A stretch of 64,000 nucleotides of DNA. It comes from an uncultured Bacteroidales bacterium. GTDB taxonomy: Bacteria > Bacteroidota > Bacteroidia > Bacteroidales > Paludibacteraceae. Each line of letters starts with the position of its first letter. The first letter of the stretch is position 1. The notes under the pieces were generated by a model. It saw nothing but the letters and a program-made list of their open reading frames with translations. It did not search any database and was not told the origin of the DNA. The stretch lies in assembly GCA_900316995.1 (NCBI GenBank), contig ONEZ01000004.1, positions 62,001 to 126,000 on the forward strand, in the 5' to 3' direction. Of this stretch, positions 63,724 through 64,000 are shown piece by piece. The position numbers and the translations under genes were made by a program.

Positions 63724-63731
63724 TACTTTTG
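63724..63731 (+). promoter_or_regulatory. Candidate -7 element upstream of the structured region
   Basis: TACTTTTG matches TAnnTTTG on the plus strand, about 90 bases before the rod-like inverted repeat. No clear -33 is seen. Confidence 0.35.
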
Positions 63732-63821
63732 TGGGAAAGATTAATTCAAGAAAGGACTTTATATAGCAGAGAAGATATTTCAATAAAACACTTATAGTTT
63801 GAGCTTTACGCTCTTATTCTT

Positions 63822-63937
63822 CACATCGTAAACGACCAATTTACTGTAGAATAGGATGAGGGGCATAAGGTTCGCGTCTTGTGGCGTGAACTGTTACGTG
63901 CTTATATTCTACAGGGCTTTGGTCGGCCTACGATGTG
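63822..63937 (+). ncRNA. Candidate rod-like structured RNA
   Basis: A long inverted repeat folds into one rod: cacatcgta (63822-63830) with tacgatgtg (63929-63937), cgaccaa (63833-63839) with ttggtcg (63919-63925), ctgtagaata (63844-63853) with tattctacag (63905-63914), ataag with cttat, and a tip of gttcgcg/cgtgaac around an eight-base loop. All helices nest correctly with small internal loops. No open frame fits. A 6S-like RNA is one option, a mobile-element end another; neither is shown by sequence identity that I can recognise. Confidence 0.4.
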
Positions 63938-63967
63938 GTAAGTAAACGGATAGTTGACGCCATTTTT

Positions 63968-64000
63968 ATGAACCAACCAGAGCTGCACATAGGTAAAATG
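63968..64000 (+). CDS. Start of a possible helix-turn-helix protein, cut by window edge
   Basis: ATG followed by ten sense codons to the edge (MNQPELHIGKM). The HIGKM start resembles small Bacteroidales helix-turn-helix proteins as I remember them, but 11 codons cannot prove it. The rod-like element ends 30 bases upstream. Confidence 0.35.
   Translation, partial: MNQPELHIGKM

Noticed and set aside
63822-63937. tmRNA, SRP RNA or RNase P RNA
   Set aside because: I looked for the conserved cores of these RNAs and found none.

Overview
The window reads as chromosomal DNA of a Bacteroidota member, most likely order Bacteroidales. Evidence: many promoters match the Bacteroidota form (TTG or TTTG about 19-20 bases before TAnnTTTG); a mraZ-to-ftsZ cell wall cluster with a PASTA-bearing FtsI; ruvA next to sprA; and exported proteins with type IX secretion system (T9SS) sorting domains. 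MurE carries the DNPR motif, so the peptidoglycan is probably of the meso-diaminopimelate type. I cannot assign a family or genus.

Layout. 1-3390 (minus strand): a truncated GLUG/InlB-repeat surface protein, an FRG-domain protein and an unknown partner gene. 3391-3963: non-coding, with hairpins, two REP-like elements and a terminator. 3964-17840 (minus): a 4296-residue SprB-like adhesin translationally coupled to a PorP/SprF-like outer membrane protein. 17949-18905 (minus): an OlsB/GlsB-like N-acyltransferase. 19125-33951 (plus): mraZ, rsmH, ftsL, ftsI, murE, mraY, murD, ftsW, a murG-murC fusion, ftsQ, a shortened ftsA and ftsZ. 33964-42919 (minus): ruvA, sprA and an LptF/LptG permease. 43061-44837 (minus): three tandem small outer membrane barrels. 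Then a small lipoprotein and nfo (plus), lptB and manC (minus). 48396-63525: two copies of a two-gene unit, each a T9SS-exported FISUMP/InlB-repeat protein followed by an outer membrane barrel. These copies are separated by tRNA-Leu, a WG-repeat protein and an ATPase. 63526-64000: a candidate structured RNA and the first codons of a possible regulator.

How the parts work together. The central cluster makes peptidoglycan precursors and the division ring. Much of the rest concerns the cell surface. SprA is the T9SS outer membrane translocon. The giant adhesin (type B-like sorting domain) and the FISUMP/InlB proteins (type A-like sorting domains) are its likely cargo. PorP/SprF and the two barrel partners look like dedicated outer membrane companions of individual cargo proteins.

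Most notable: the repeated cargo-plus-barrel cassette; a six-module super-repeat copied three times in the adhesin; the MurG-MurC fusion; an FtsA lacking most of subdomain 1C; a duplicated promoter before manC; a hairpin cluster at the tRNA 3' end; and a rod-like RNA candidate near the right edge. All calls are from reading the sequence. No database search was run.
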